This document shows positions 33,237 to 43,292 of a DNA stretch of 64,000 bases, in pieces. Source of the DNA: GCA-2733415 sp964276095 (lineage in GTDB: Bacteria; Bacteroidota; Bacteroidia; Flavobacteriales; Flavobacteriaceae); the NCBI GenBank assembly GCA_964276095.1, contig CAXYDR010000001.1, positions 868,001 to 932,000 on the forward strand. The letters are read 5' to 3'. The notes below the pieces were generated by a model. That model did no database searches and had not been told where the DNA came from. It saw only the letters and a list, made by a program, of their open reading frames with translations. The translations under genes were made by a program, and so were the position numbers. How positions within the stretch are numbered: the first letter of the stretch is position 1; the number at the start of each line of letters is the position of its first letter.

Positions 33237-34850
33237 ATGAAAAACACACTACTCTTATTATTATTATTCTTTATTCATTTTGGTTATTCACAAACTACAA
33301 CAGTGAACTATACTGCATTGAACGAAAATATCTCAAACCCTGAGCGAGGTATTTATCATCATACAGAAACACAATCATCTAATTATTCTAGTCTATCAGT
33401 TAGTCAACTTGAAAACTGGAGAGAGAATGAAAACATTACCTTAATTTTAAGGTTGTTTTATTTGAAAGATTTTATCAACTCTCCTATTCCACAATCATAT
33501 TTAAATAATATGCAAGCTGATTTTGATATAATTAGACAAGCTGGTGTAAAATGTATTGTACGTTTTGCTTATTCAAATAATACAAACGGTGCATATGATG
33601 CGAATAAAGCTCAAATGTTAACACATATTAGTCAAGTTTCTCCGTATTTAAAAAACAACTCTGATGTAATATCTGTAGTACAAGCCGGTTTTATTGGTGT
33701 TTGGGGAGAATGGTATTATACAGATCATTTTGGAATACAACCTAATAATAATGATTATATCAACAGAAAAGAGATTGTTGAAGCTTTATTAGATGCGGTG
33801 TCTACGGATAGAATGATTCAGTTACGAACACCAAAATTTAAGCGCACAATGTACACCACAAATGCTCTTACAGAAAATGATTCATTTGATGAAACTAATA
33901 TTTCAAGAATTGGACATCATAATGATTGTTTTCTTGCATCTCCTGATGATTTAGGTACTTATGATAATCAAAATATTGAATATCCTTACTTATCACAAGA
34001 AACAAATTATACACCAATGGGTGGAGAAACATGTGAGCAAAACTTGCCTCGTTCTGGATGTACTACAGCAGTTGATGAAATGGAACAGTTTCATTGGTCA
34101 TATTTAAATGCTGATTACCACCCAAATGTTATGAATGATTTTTCTAATGGTGGATGTATGGAGACTATTACAAACCGATTAGGGTATAGATTAGAGCTAA
34201 AATCTGGAGACTTTCCAGTAACAGTAAGTAATGACTTAAATATTGATATAACTTTATATAATAAAGGTTTTGCATCGTTATACAATCCAAGAACAGCATA
34301 TATTGTATTAAGAAATAGTAGCACTAATGACGAATATCGTGTAGCTTTAACTACTGATCCAAGAACATGGTTAGCTAGTAGTTCTGAAATTAATTTGAAT
34401 GAAACTTTATCACTTCCCAATACAATTATTGACGGGGATTATAAATTATTTTTGCACCTTCCAGATGCAGAGTATGTATTAAGTACAAGACCTGAATATG
34501 CTGTAAGATTTGCTAATCAAAACACATGGGAAAATAATACAGGTTATAATGATTTAAAAACAACGATAACTGTTAACAACGAAGTATTAGCTATAAATGA
34601 CCATGAAATCAATGGATTTAAAGTTTACCCAATTCCTGCAAATGATAGTGTAATTCTAAAATTAAATAATATTAATGAATATAACATTTCTTTATATAAT
34701 ACTATCGGTCAAAAAGTAAATACTACGTCTGTTAAAGAAGACAATAATACATTGCGTTTACATACAGATCGTTTAGATAATGGTATTTATATTTTAAAAA
34801 TTGAAAATGATACTGCTAAAACTTCTAAAAGAATTGTTGTGAATCATTAA
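33237..34850 (+). CDS. Secreted DUF4874/DUF4832 protein with T9SS sorting tail
   Basis: A 537-residue exported protein. The start at 33237 gives a clean signal peptide (MKNTLLLLLLFFIHFGYSQ). The DUF4874 part has NPERGIYHHTETQ and LRLFYLKDF, a (beta/alpha) barrel-like pattern with GFIGVWGEWYYTDHF; the DUF4832 part has RIGHHNDCFLASPDDLGTY. The last ~80 residues (GFKVYPIPANDSVILKL to GIYILKIENDTAKTSKRIVV) form a T9SS type A sorting domain, so it is displayed or released through the type IX system. It is thought to act on polysaccharide by fold, but no activity is established. It is convergent with the Pel-like locus. Confidence 0.85.
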   Translation: MKNTLLLLLLFFIHFGYSQTTTVNYTALNENISNPERGIYHHTETQSSNYSSLSVSQLENWRENENITLILRLFYLKDFINSPIPQSYLNNMQADFDIIRQAGVKCIVRFAYSNNTNGAYDANKAQMLTHISQVSPYLKNNSDVISVVQAGFIGVWGEWYYTDHFGIQPNNNDYINRKEIVEALLDAVSTDRMIQLRTPKFKRTMYTTNALTENDSFDETNISRIGHHNDCFLASPDDLGTYDNQNIEYPYLSQETNYTPMGGETCEQNLPRSGCTTAVDEMEQFHWSYLNADYHPNVMNDFSNGGCMETITNRLGYRLELKSGDFPVTVSNDLNIDITLYNKGFASLYNPRTAYIVLRNSSTNDEYRVALTTDPRTWLASSSEINLNETLSLPNTIIDGDYKLFLHLPDAEYVLSTRPEYAVRFANQNTWENNTGYNDLKTTITVNNEVLAINDHEINGFKVYPIPANDSVILKLNNINEYNISLYNTIGQKVNTTSVKEDNNTLRLHTDRLDNGIYILKIENDTAKTSKRIVVNH

Positions 34851-34874
34851 ACCCATGCAAAATACATTCATAAT

Positions 34875-34909
34875 AAAAAGAGGTTTCATATTAAATGAAA
34901 TCTCTTTTT
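34875..34909. terminator. Bidirectional hairpin terminator
   Basis: AAAAAGAGGTTTCAT pairs with ATGAAATCTCTTTTT (one G-T position), with A and T runs on the outside, between two convergent genes. It ends at the last codons of the leftward gene. Confidence 0.8.
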
Positions 34910-37900
34910 ATTTGAAATTATATTTCAACCCAAAACTAAATCTATTAGAATAATATTCTGACTGTATATAATATTCAAATGAAGCCTGGAATAAATAATA
35001 TTTTAAAACTCTAATAGATGTTTGCCCAGTAAATCTTGAAAAATTATCAGAATAATCATCTATAAAATGTGCTGCTTCAGTTGAAAACATAATTTTTGAT
35101 TGATTATCAATCCCATATGTTAAACCAACTCCTCCTCCACCATATAATCTATTATTTAATACCCAATACGGATATCCGCTTGGCCTATTTTTTGTTCCTG
35201 CAGAATATTCACTTTCTAAGTAAGGATACACTTTTAATAATGGGTTTTTTATGATATTATATAGTACTTTACCCGATAGTGACGCGCTTAAAACATCGTC
35301 GGTGTAATAATTGGTTTCAAAATTACCTATTACTGAAAATGCTTTAATAAAATGTTTTTCATAATAAGCCCCAAGTTTATTCCGGTATATTCCTTTACTA
35401 TGCCCAACTCCGTTTTTAACAGGATATAGATTAAATGCAAGTGAAGAATAGCTAGTTGATTTTGATTTACTAACCCCCAAACCAAATTGAAAAAACATTT
35501 TATTTACATTATCTTTTTCTATTCTTACTGTTGACCAATACTGCAATTTATCATATGAAAAAGGATTGTTAATTTGATATTGCAAACCATACAAATCTCT
35601 ATCTATATTATCAAAGTCAATAATTTCTATATCTAATGCATAGATATTACTATTTGATAATGATACGCCATGCGAATACCCTTTTTTATCTTTAATTGTA
35701 TAAGTTAGTACTTTTTCAAAAGATGTGTTGTTTGATCTGTCACTCGCTATTACTCCTTGAAGAGTAATAAAATTTGAGTTTTTTATTCTGTGTTGTGTTA
35801 TTAAACTGTCCTTTATTTCTGGATTAAATAACTCAGACTGGGTTAATATTAAATCGTTTTGCACTTCATTATTTACATATTTAACATCTTGGTTAAGCAT
35901 TTTTTTAAGCTCTTTTTTCCCTTCATATCCTTCTGCTATAGTATTGGAAACTACCCAAGATTTTTTAAATTCACCATTATTATGATAAATATATGCCATT
36001 GCTGACTTTGCTTTATTGTCGTTGGGATTAGATATTACATGTGCCTTATATTCTTTCTCAATTTTGTCATAATCCCCTAGAGTATTTAACCAATCTAATT
36101 TAATGGCAAATGGAATATCGCTTGAGATATTAGCCCATTTATATGCTTTTTCAGTATCTCCTTTCTCATAATAAAACCAAGCAACTTCTGTTGCTATATC
36201 ACTATATTCTTTTGAAGGAGTTATTGCATTTAGCAATTTATATACATCTGTTTTATCACTCCACAAAATATGTTTTACATAGTTATTTATATTTGTTGAG
36301 CTTTCTGATAATTCAGTAATACGCTTTAAGTAGTTTGCTATACGTTTAGAATTACTTTTTGTATTATAATGTTTTACATATTTATGCAACAACTTAACAT
36401 TATTAGAATCAAGTTTTATTTGCTCTAACGCCCATTTTTCTTTAATTTTTTCTGTTGGATACCAAGAAATTTTAGCCAATTTATCTGCATACATTGCAGT
36501 AGTTAATTTCGGTTGTAATTGATGAAAAGAATCTAAATTTTTCCATACCACTTCACTCTTGTCTTTCCAATTATTCAACCTTGCAAAACGATTCCAATAA
36601 GTGGTATCAATAACTTTATTCAAAAACATTTGTTCTTTTAAAAACTTCATTTCCTTTACAAACTCTTCTTCTTCATTATATTCATCTTTTACAATAAAAG
36701 TGTCATCATTCATACTTTTCTGCTCCTCTAAATATTCGGTGTATTTTTTGTAAACTAAGTGACTTGCATAAGTATTTTCATCATTTAATAAAGGTTTTAT
36801 ATTAGGAAGTGTAATACCTGGTAGCTTTGTAGTAGCGTTAATTAAATAACCATTTAACAAAGGGGTTTTACTGTAAGTAATTTTATTGTTTTTTAAAAAA
36901 GTTTCTATTTCTCGTAAATTACTATTACTTGTATATGCAAACCAATAATGCATAAGTAAATTACTTTCCCCTTTCTTTTTTACAGTATATAATTCATTAA
37001 TTTCTTGATGATAATAGCTGGATGATCTCCAATTATTAACAATTTCTGCAGCATCAGAAGCTTTTAAAAATCTACTTTTCGGAAATGTTTTTTTATGAGA
37101 CGCTAATATATTTCTAAACCTTGGATATAAACCTGGACTACCATCTTTAGAAGTATGCCAACCTAATCCTAAAGCGTTTCTATATCCATAATTTCCAGCA
37201 GTTTTTTTATTACTAGCATCTTTAATTTGAAAAACATCATCTGGATGTACAAAATGTGTCCAAATTCCCGTAAATAAGTATAGTGACTCCTTAGTAAACT
37301 GCTTTTGATTGTCTAACAAATATTCAAAGGTTACTCTTGGATAATCAAATAACTTTTTATTATAAGGATCAATATCAAACTCTCTACCTGCTCCTTCATG
37401 AACAGATCCAAAATAACTACTACTCATATATTTTATACTTGGCATACCTTGTTTAAGCTTAGCTAATCCCATACTATCAATCATATTTGATGGAGGTATA
37501 TAAGTAACTGCTAAATCTCCATAATTATCTACTTTCCATTTTTTAATTACAGTTTTCAATGCTGTAGTAATATGGGCAGTGTTTTTCCAATCAGATTTTT
37601 GTAGCGACACATGATTATATCCGTGAAACCCGAGTTCGTGATTGTTTTTTAGCGCATTATGTGTGAGCCAATTACTTAATGATACATTTGTTGGTTCTTT
37701 TATATTCCTATCCCATTCTGAAAATATAAATGGTGGAGTAATATTTGTACTGTAGTCAAAAGTAATTCCTGTTGTATAATTTATATCAAACTCTTTTGAT
37801 AGCTTTAACATGTCAGGCCACCATACTTTATCTACAAATTCTGACATAGAAATCCCCATTTCAGAGGCTATAGGTTCTTTCATTATATTATAAACAGGAG

Positions 37901-38738
37901 ATGGAAAATCATCTAAATATATTGTACTTACATTAGCAATTGGGTACGGAACTCCTTCTAAACCAGACAATAAAATTGAGAATACCAAACCTCTCATATT
38001 TTTATCAATCATCATAGTAGAATTTAGAAAAACAACTTTTCCTTCACCTATATAGTTTTCCATTACAACAGGGTATTTAGCGTCATTAGCTGCTACAATT
38101 AACGGTATGACAGTGTTGTTAAAACTAGTAGCTTTTAAACCTTGATGATTAAAGTTAATGTTATTTGTTTTTCCTTTATGATTAGGAAGCATTGTTGAAA
38201 TAAATTTAAATCCTGCCGCATTGTAATCAACCTCATGAACTTTATTTAACTGTAAGCCATACATATAATTTAACCGATCATCCTCAACAATTGAGGATAA
38301 AAACAAAGTACCTCCTCTTGAAATAAAATTTAGTAATTCCTTAATAGCATTGTCGTTTAATGCTTTCGTATTATTTATACATATAACACGAGTACTAGTT
38401 GCTATCTTAAAGTTTGAACTATTCCATTGTTTACTATTTGACTTTTTAAAAGGAATTTTAGCGTAGCCACATACTTTTTTAATATGATTACTATAGTTTT
38501 TACCTAGTTGATCATTATCACCAATAATAAATTCGACTAAAGGAGAGGTTTTTAAAAAATAATTTGATGCAGGTTTTACATCTTTATTTTTTGTTTTACT
38601 AAAATATTTATGAGATTTATTTGTCTGTTTTTTTTCAAAAAAACTATCATTATATAACTCATTATCGGCGCAACTGAATAACAATAATGCTAAAAAAATT
38701 ATTGTGTTTACTTTAATGTTTTTGTTTTCTCTTCTCAT
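34908..38738 (-). CDS. PelA-like deacetylase / helical scaffold / PelB-like barrel fusion lipoprotein
   Basis: A 1276-residue lipoprotein precursor: signal peptide with lipobox cysteine at residue 23 (FLALLLFSC). Residues ~60-260 look like a glutamine-amidotransferase-like module (INNTKALNDNAIKELLNFISRGGTLF). A DUF2194/PelA-type deacetylase follows, with the metal-site candidates YLDDFPSP (near 270), HELGFHGYNH (near 370) and THFVHPDDVF (near 500). Residues ~700-950 are helical and TPR-like (WFYYEKGDTEKAYKWA, NPNDNKAKSAMAYIYHNNGE). The last ~320 residues alternate as outer-membrane strands and end in LKYNFK. In Pseudomonas the deacetylase (PelA) and the scaffold-porin (PelB) are separate proteins. 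It is the last gene of the Pel-like run. Confidence 0.72.
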   Translation of the reverse strand: MRRENKNIKVNTIIFLALLLFSCADNELYNDSFFEKKQTNKSHKYFSKTKNKDVKPASNYFLKTSPLVEFIIGDNDQLGKNYSNHIKKVCGYAKIPFKKSNSKQWNSSNFKIATSTRVICINNTKALNDNAIKELLNFISRGGTLFLSSIVEDDRLNYMYGLQLNKVHEVDYNAAGFKFISTMLPNHKGKTNNINFNHQGLKATSFNNTVIPLIVAANDAKYPVVMENYIGEGKVVFLNSTMMIDKNMRGLVFSILLSGLEGVPYPIANVSTIYLDDFPSPVYNIMKEPIASEMGISMSEFVDKVWWPDMLKLSKEFDINYTTGITFDYSTNITPPFIFSEWDRNIKEPTNVSLSNWLTHNALKNNHELGFHGYNHVSLQKSDWKNTAHITTALKTVIKKWKVDNYGDLAVTYIPPSNMIDSMGLAKLKQGMPSIKYMSSSYFGSVHEGAGREFDIDPYNKKLFDYPRVTFEYLLDNQKQFTKESLYLFTGIWTHFVHPDDVFQIKDASNKKTAGNYGYRNALGLGWHTSKDGSPGLYPRFRNILASHKKTFPKSRFLKASDAAEIVNNWRSSSYYHQEINELYTVKKKGESNLLMHYWFAYTSNSNLREIETFLKNNKITYSKTPLLNGYLINATTKLPGITLPNIKPLLNDENTYASHLVYKKYTEYLEEQKSMNDDTFIVKDEYNEEEEFVKEMKFLKEQMFLNKVIDTTYWNRFARLNNWKDKSEVVWKNLDSFHQLQPKLTTAMYADKLAKISWYPTEKIKEKWALEQIKLDSNNVKLLHKYVKHYNTKSNSKRIANYLKRITELSESSTNINNYVKHILWSDKTDVYKLLNAITPSKEYSDIATEVAWFYYEKGDTEKAYKWANISSDIPFAIKLDWLNTLGDYDKIEKEYKAHVISNPNDNKAKSAMAYIYHNNGEFKKSWVVSNTIAEGYEGKKELKKMLNQDVKYVNNEVQNDLILTQSELFNPEIKDSLITQHRIKNSNFITLQGVIASDRSNNTSFEKVLTYTIKDKKGYSHGVSLSNSNIYALDIEIIDFDNIDRDLYGLQYQINNPFSYDKLQYWSTVRIEKDNVNKMFFQFGLGVSKSKSTSYSSLAFNLYPVKNGVGHSKGIYRNKLGAYYEKHFIKAFSVIGNFETNYYTDDVLSASLSGKVLYNIIKNPLLKVYPYLESEYSAGTKNRPSGYPYWVLNNRLYGGGGVGLTYGIDNQSKIMFSTEAAHFIDDYSDNFSRFTGQTSIRVLKYYLFQASFEYYIQSEYYSNRFSFGLKYNFK

Positions 38739-38875
38739 ATTACTAAACTTATTATAAGGTTTGGTAAAATTATATTTGAATGTATTAATCTCCTTTTAAG
38801 TTATGTAAGAGATTATTTACATTCAATTTATTTCAATATGAGTAGGTATTCTTGGGTTATTATTACTTCATTAAG

Positions 38876-40849
38876 TTATTGAATATTAAAAATTAAATCA
38901 ACCACTTTACTTGACTTAGGTTTATTAATAATTTCAAATACTTTTATAGTTTCTGATTCATAAAAAACAGTTGTTTTTCTTCCTTTCTGTTTTAATTTAC
39001 CTAGTAATTCTTTGGTTTTATTAGAGTCTTTTATATTTTCTACTGTATTTTGTTTTATTCCGTTTTTATAAATAAAAACAAGAACTGTTTGTGGTAATGT
39101 ATATTCAGGGTATATTTTTAATATTTCACTATCATTTTTATGTGTCTGATATATTGAATCCCTTTTCATGTAGTCTGTATTAAAATTTTCATAACTTATA
39201 AAAAAGTGTTTTTGCTCACTAAATAATTGTGCTTTATTATTATTTACCACAGCATATGTATACGGTAGATAGTCACTATTTATATCATCATATACTTCTA
39301 ATATTTCTTTTGAATTATTTTTCACTTCTGAAATAACAAATAGTACTTTATGCCGTGAAGAGTAACAACCATAAGATAGCATTAGCAATAGTAAACTTGG
39401 GAATAAATATTTTGTCCGTTTTAAATGAATTTTAAAAAAACTATTAATCGACTTAGAGTAAACTAATATATTTATTCCAACTATCAAAGGTGTAATTACA
39501 GCCATAGCTCTGTAGAATAAATCAATATCGATTAAGATTAAATTTAGTCGATTTAAAATCATTATAGCAATGTAATACCCCAAAAAGAGTAAGCATAACC
39601 TATTTAATGATTTATTATAATAATACATTCGTATAATCCCTAAAACACTAATTATAGATGCTATTAATACCCAGTTCATTAAAGAATTATAAGGGATTAT
39701 TAAATGTGGCAAATACGTGAACGAACTTATAGCAATTAAATTTATTTTTAAAAAGTGAATTAATTCAAAAGAGTTATCTAGTATTTTATAAGAAATACAT
39801 ATAATTAAAAATGCTAATAGGAAAGCTAATACAGTTAATAATCTATATTTTATATGAGTTAACATTGGCTGTAATACTATGATAACTATAAAAGGTGGTA
39901 AAATAATTAACAATACAAATACATCAATTAAACCTATAGCAATGAATGCAATTAATATTTTGAAAAAATATATCAAAAATACGCTAGATAAATGCTCTGG
40001 CTTAGCGATATACACCATTAAAGGAATTGCTAATGTTAATGCTAAAAATAACGATTGTTGTTGTGTTATAAAATTAATGTTTATAGGTGTTATCCCAATA
40101 AATAAAGCGAAAATTAGTGCTGTTATAATTGGTATCGTATAACTGATATTTCCGATTTTTTTAATTACCCAAATCAATACTATAGACAAACAAATTGGTT
40201 GTAAAACACCAAAACTCTCTAAAGATACTTCAGGACTAATATTAACCAATTTGCTATAGAAGTTTATTAACATATACTCCCCTTCAACAACATTTAAATT
40301 ATCAAAACTATTATGGTAGTTATAACTAATTACTTTATTTAAATCTTCTATCCAAAGTGCTGATAAAACATATTTATCATATTTAAATAAAGAGGTTCTG
40401 AAGACAAATGTAACGACACTTATTAATAGCAAAACACAAAACGCTATTACTCCTTTATTTTTTTGTTTTTGTTTAGCCTTTATAGAAAACCAATAAGAAA
40501 GTGGCTCATTTAACTCAATATGTTTTACTATAAATATAAGAGAACGGTTAACTTTTTTTACTACTCCTTTATAGATCTGTTTAATATTTTTAAATTGATA
40601 GATGTCAAACAATACATATACAGATAATATAAATATTACATTAAACAAATCATACAAATTAAGAGCCACTAACCCAAAAATGATTACTATCATTATACTT
40701 CCATAATTAAACCATTTAGATACTATAAAATCTATCAGATCCAATTTCTTATTATATTTCATTCCAATTTTACTACAATAAAAGAGGAATAGCCACAATA
40801 ATGACAAACGAAATATACCCGTAGTTATTGACGTTATTGTTAGTTCCAT
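38876..40849 (-). CDS. Large multi-TM protein of the Pel-like locus, unknown function
   Basis: A 657-residue inner-membrane protein with roughly a dozen or more hydrophobic helices (from IFRLSLLWLFLFYC to FPSLLLLMLSYGC), and a C-terminal soluble part of about 170 residues (from KVLFVISEVKNNSKEILEVY). Topology resembles GT-C glycosyltransferases or polymerase-type proteins, but no catalytic motif is clear. It starts six bases after the stop of the hydrolase gene. In known pel clusters the remaining inner-membrane parts are PelD and PelE. This protein has no GGDEF or GAF signature and could replace either, but this is conjecture. Confidence 0.7.
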   Translation of the reverse strand: MELTITSITTGIFRLSLLWLFLFYCSKIGMKYNKKLDLIDFIVSKWFNYGSIMIVIIFGLVALNLYDLFNVIFILSVYVLFDIYQFKNIKQIYKGVVKKVNRSLIFIVKHIELNEPLSYWFSIKAKQKQKNKGVIAFCVLLLISVVTFVFRTSLFKYDKYVLSALWIEDLNKVISYNYHNSFDNLNVVEGEYMLINFYSKLVNISPEVSLESFGVLQPICLSIVLIWVIKKIGNISYTIPIITALIFALFIGITPININFITQQQSLFLALTLAIPLMVYIAKPEHLSSVFLIYFFKILIAFIAIGLIDVFVLLIILPPFIVIIVLQPMLTHIKYRLLTVLAFLLAFLIICISYKILDNSFELIHFLKINLIAISSFTYLPHLIIPYNSLMNWVLIASIISVLGIIRMYYYNKSLNRLCLLFLGYYIAIMILNRLNLILIDIDLFYRAMAVITPLIVGINILVYSKSINSFFKIHLKRTKYLFPSLLLLMLSYGCYSSRHKVLFVISEVKNNSKEILEVYDDINSDYLPYTYAVVNNNKAQLFSEQKHFFISYENFNTDYMKRDSIYQTHKNDSEILKIYPEYTLPQTVLVFIYKNGIKQNTVENIKDSNKTKELLGKLKQKGRKTTVFYESETIKVFEIINKPKSSKVVDLIFNIQ

Positions 40850-40855
40850 TGCTTA

Positions 40856-41659
40856 TTAATTTGAATAATTAGTTAATGTTTGTAGCTCTATTTTTCCTAC
40901 AAAGTAGTTCCAATTTGTTTTCCTTAATCTAGATTCTAATTTTTTAAATAGTTTATAATCATCAGCGTATTCAATCAAAATAATTGGAAACTGATATTTT
41001 TTATTTACCTCCTTTAGTTTATTTAAATACGTGTTAAACTCTTGAGTGTTTCTATAATTATAAGTTTTAGTAGCTATGTTATAATTACTTGCTACAGATT
41101 CGAATGCTATTGCATTTATATAAGTATTGGTTAATGGCAGTAATTGCAATCCTGCATTTTGCATAAAGAAACATGACGAAAATTTATTTCTTAATTCTTT
41201 AATAAATAAGATTAAATCATTTTTTTGATAACCTTGTTTACCGTAGCTACCATAATTATCTATATTATCTAAAAACAACCCATCAAACCCTTTGTCCAAT
41301 TTGTTTTCAATTACCCGATGAAGAATATTTCTAACTATTTTTGATTTTAAATTTAAGTAGTAACTGTTCCATGTTTCATTTTCTCCATAGGTATGTTCTT
41401 TTAATTCAGAATAATATTCTGCAAATTCATTTACTTCGCCTAAACTTATATAACAGAGTACAATTTCATTAGTTTTTTTAATTTCTGTTATCTCATTATT
41501 TGTATAATGTTCTGACTCTAATATTACATACTTATACCCTATAATTGATTCTATATTAAGCTTACCATAACATACTAAAACGTTGTTTTTAGATTGAGCA
41601 TAGTGTGCCGTTGTAAAAAAGAATGAAAACATAATATATATATATTTAATAGGTAGCAT
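40856..41659 (-). CDS. GH114-type endo-alpha-1,4-polygalactosaminidase-like hydrolase (PelA hydrolase)
   Basis: A 267-residue exported TIM-barrel protein with an N-terminal hydrophobic signal (IYIMFSFFFTTAHYAQ). Family landmarks are CYISLGEVNEFAEYYSEL, DKGFDGLFLDNIDNYGSYG with the likely catalytic aspartate in FLDNID, the strand SCFFMQNAG, and AIAFESVASNYN. Such enzymes cleave galactosamine-rich polymers, the material of Pel; in Pseudomonas the same activity is the N-terminal domain of PelA. Here it is a separate gene overlapping the PelG-like gene by 14 bases. Confidence 0.8.
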   Translation of the reverse strand: MLPIKYIYIMFSFFFTTAHYAQSKNNVLVCYGKLNIESIIGYKYVILESEHYTNNEITEIKKTNEIVLCYISLGEVNEFAEYYSELKEHTYGENETWNSYYLNLKSKIVRNILHRVIENKLDKGFDGLFLDNIDNYGSYGKQGYQKNDLILFIKELRNKFSSCFFMQNAGLQLLPLTNTYINAIAFESVASNYNIATKTYNYRNTQEFNTYLNKLKEVNKKYQFPIILIEYADDYKLFKKLESRLRKTNWNYFVGKIELQTLTNYSN

Positions 41660-43250
41660 AGTAGTAATAATCTAGGTTTTTATAAAAATTAACGCAATCT
41701 TTTAATGTAAAAGCTAAAAAAGTAATTGCCCCAAAAAACATCCCAACAACACTCAATTCATAAGCAACTACCCTACTCATAATTATTCCAATAAATAAGT
41801 TTACTAGAAGGGCAATAACTAAAGCTTTAATAGGTTTTTTGGGTTGATTTAAAGTGAACATGTATAACGTATTTAACATTGCCCAGGCTAAAAATAAGTA
41901 GCCAAAACTACCAATAATACAAACCCTGATGCTTAAGTTATTTAATGATTCTTTAAACTGTGCCTCATAGCCCCAAGTACCCATAACAATATAATAGACT
42001 AAACTGAACACCAAAACTGAAGATATTAGTAATAAACCTACATGTTGCCAGTATAATTTTAACAAATGTTTCCCAAATTCTTTTGGAGAATTATAAACCG
42101 TATTCTTTTGACCAATATTTAAAAATTTTGAAAAAGAAGCAACACTGTATTCTAACACCCCTGCTAATAATAAAAATATTAGTATTGCTATATCCATACC
42201 TATTTCATAATTTTTTTCATAATAAATAATGTAGGGAGATACTCTATTTAGACTTGATGACCAAGCCAAAATTCTATCTGTAAAAATGAATAGATATAAC
42301 AATAACCCGTAAAAAAAATAAGCATAATTATGACGAATAATTTTCAAGACTCTCATCGATTTTTTTATCACATAGTTTTTATTGACTTTCTTTTTGAAAT
42401 AGTAAAATAGGTACAGTTTCGATAAAATTATTGAGGTACTAATACCAATCCAATGTGTTATATATATATTAATAGTAGTGATTTCTTTTAAAAATAAAGC
42501 GAATATAGTTCCTATACATATAACTACAGATACTACCCATCGTTGCTTTATTGTGTGCATTGGTGCTAATAATAATAGTAACACTCCAATTAATAATGCA
42601 TAAATAAACACTATTATTAAAAAACTATAGGGATAAAGGTGAATGAAGAAATTAATTAGAAATAGTGCCGTGAAAAGTAGTAGTATTGTTATAATTCCTA
42701 CTTTCAGTAAATAATTAATAGTTAGGTTCATCATGGAAAAATTTTTATAATTCCAATAAAATGAAACTTGCCTTCCAATAACTTGAACAAATCCTCCTGT
42801 TATAACCATTCCTATGATAACACCAAGGACTACTGCTGTTGATTGTAATTGGTTAAAGCCTACATAAGTCCATAAAGAAAAACCAAATAAAACAATTGTT
42901 ATTAATTGTACTAACACAGGAAGAAAATGTAATAAACCTAAGGGATAATATTTAACAAAAAGTTTTGCTTTGACTCTTAAATACCCTGATACAGGCATTG
43001 TTTTTTCTGAGTTTTTATCCCTGATTGAATTTACATCAGTAGCTATAACTGATGCTCTTAACTTATCAAATATCTCTGTTGCTAGATCTAATAAGTTTTT
43101 ATTTCCAAAATCTATAAAAATATCTTTATCACGTACTCCCATTGATTCTATAGTTGCCATAACAACATTACAATTAACAGGGTATCCGATTTTAGATTTT
43201 ACAGAATTTAAAAGTGTTTCTTTATTTATTTGATGTAAATTCATTTCCAA
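41646..43250 (-). CDS. pelG: PelG-like polysaccharide flippase with N-terminal extension
   Basis: A 534-residue inner-membrane protein with about twelve hydrophobic segments (from LGLLHFLPVLVQLITIVLFG on). The block VVLGVIIGMVITGGFVQVIGRQVSFYWN resembles the conserved PelG transporter region in the MOP superfamily. It is some 80 residues longer than usual PelG. The extra ~95 N-terminal residues (KIGYPVNCNVVMATIESMGV, KDIFIDFGNKNLLDLATEIF) are soluble and unlike a transporter. It follows the PelF-like gene by 42 bp and overlaps the hydrolase gene. The call depends on the neighbour as well as the protein. Confidence 0.7.
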   Translation of the reverse strand: MEMNLHQINKETLLNSVKSKIGYPVNCNVVMATIESMGVRDKDIFIDFGNKNLLDLATEIFDKLRASVIATDVNSIRDKNSEKTMPVSGYLRVKAKLFVKYYPLGLLHFLPVLVQLITIVLFGFSLWTYVGFNQLQSTAVVLGVIIGMVITGGFVQVIGRQVSFYWNYKNFSMMNLTINYLLKVGIITILLLFTALFLINFFIHLYPYSFLIIVFIYALLIGVLLLLLAPMHTIKQRWVVSVVICIGTIFALFLKEITTINIYITHWIGISTSIILSKLYLFYYFKKKVNKNYVIKKSMRVLKIIRHNYAYFFYGLLLYLFIFTDRILAWSSSLNRVSPYIIYYEKNYEIGMDIAILIFLLLAGVLEYSVASFSKFLNIGQKNTVYNSPKEFGKHLLKLYWQHVGLLLISSVLVFSLVYYIVMGTWGYEAQFKESLNNLSIRVCIIGSFGYLFLAWAMLNTLYMFTLNQPKKPIKALVIALLVNLFIGIIMSRVVAYELSVVGMFFGAITFLAFTLKDCVNFYKNLDYYYYATY

Positions 43251-43292
43251 TATTTATCTCATTTGATTTGACATAAGCATTGGTTAATTCAA

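Noticed and set aside
39879..40142. Plus-strand frame inside the multi-TM gene
   Set aside because: Antisense to a consistent membrane protein and without recognisable content.
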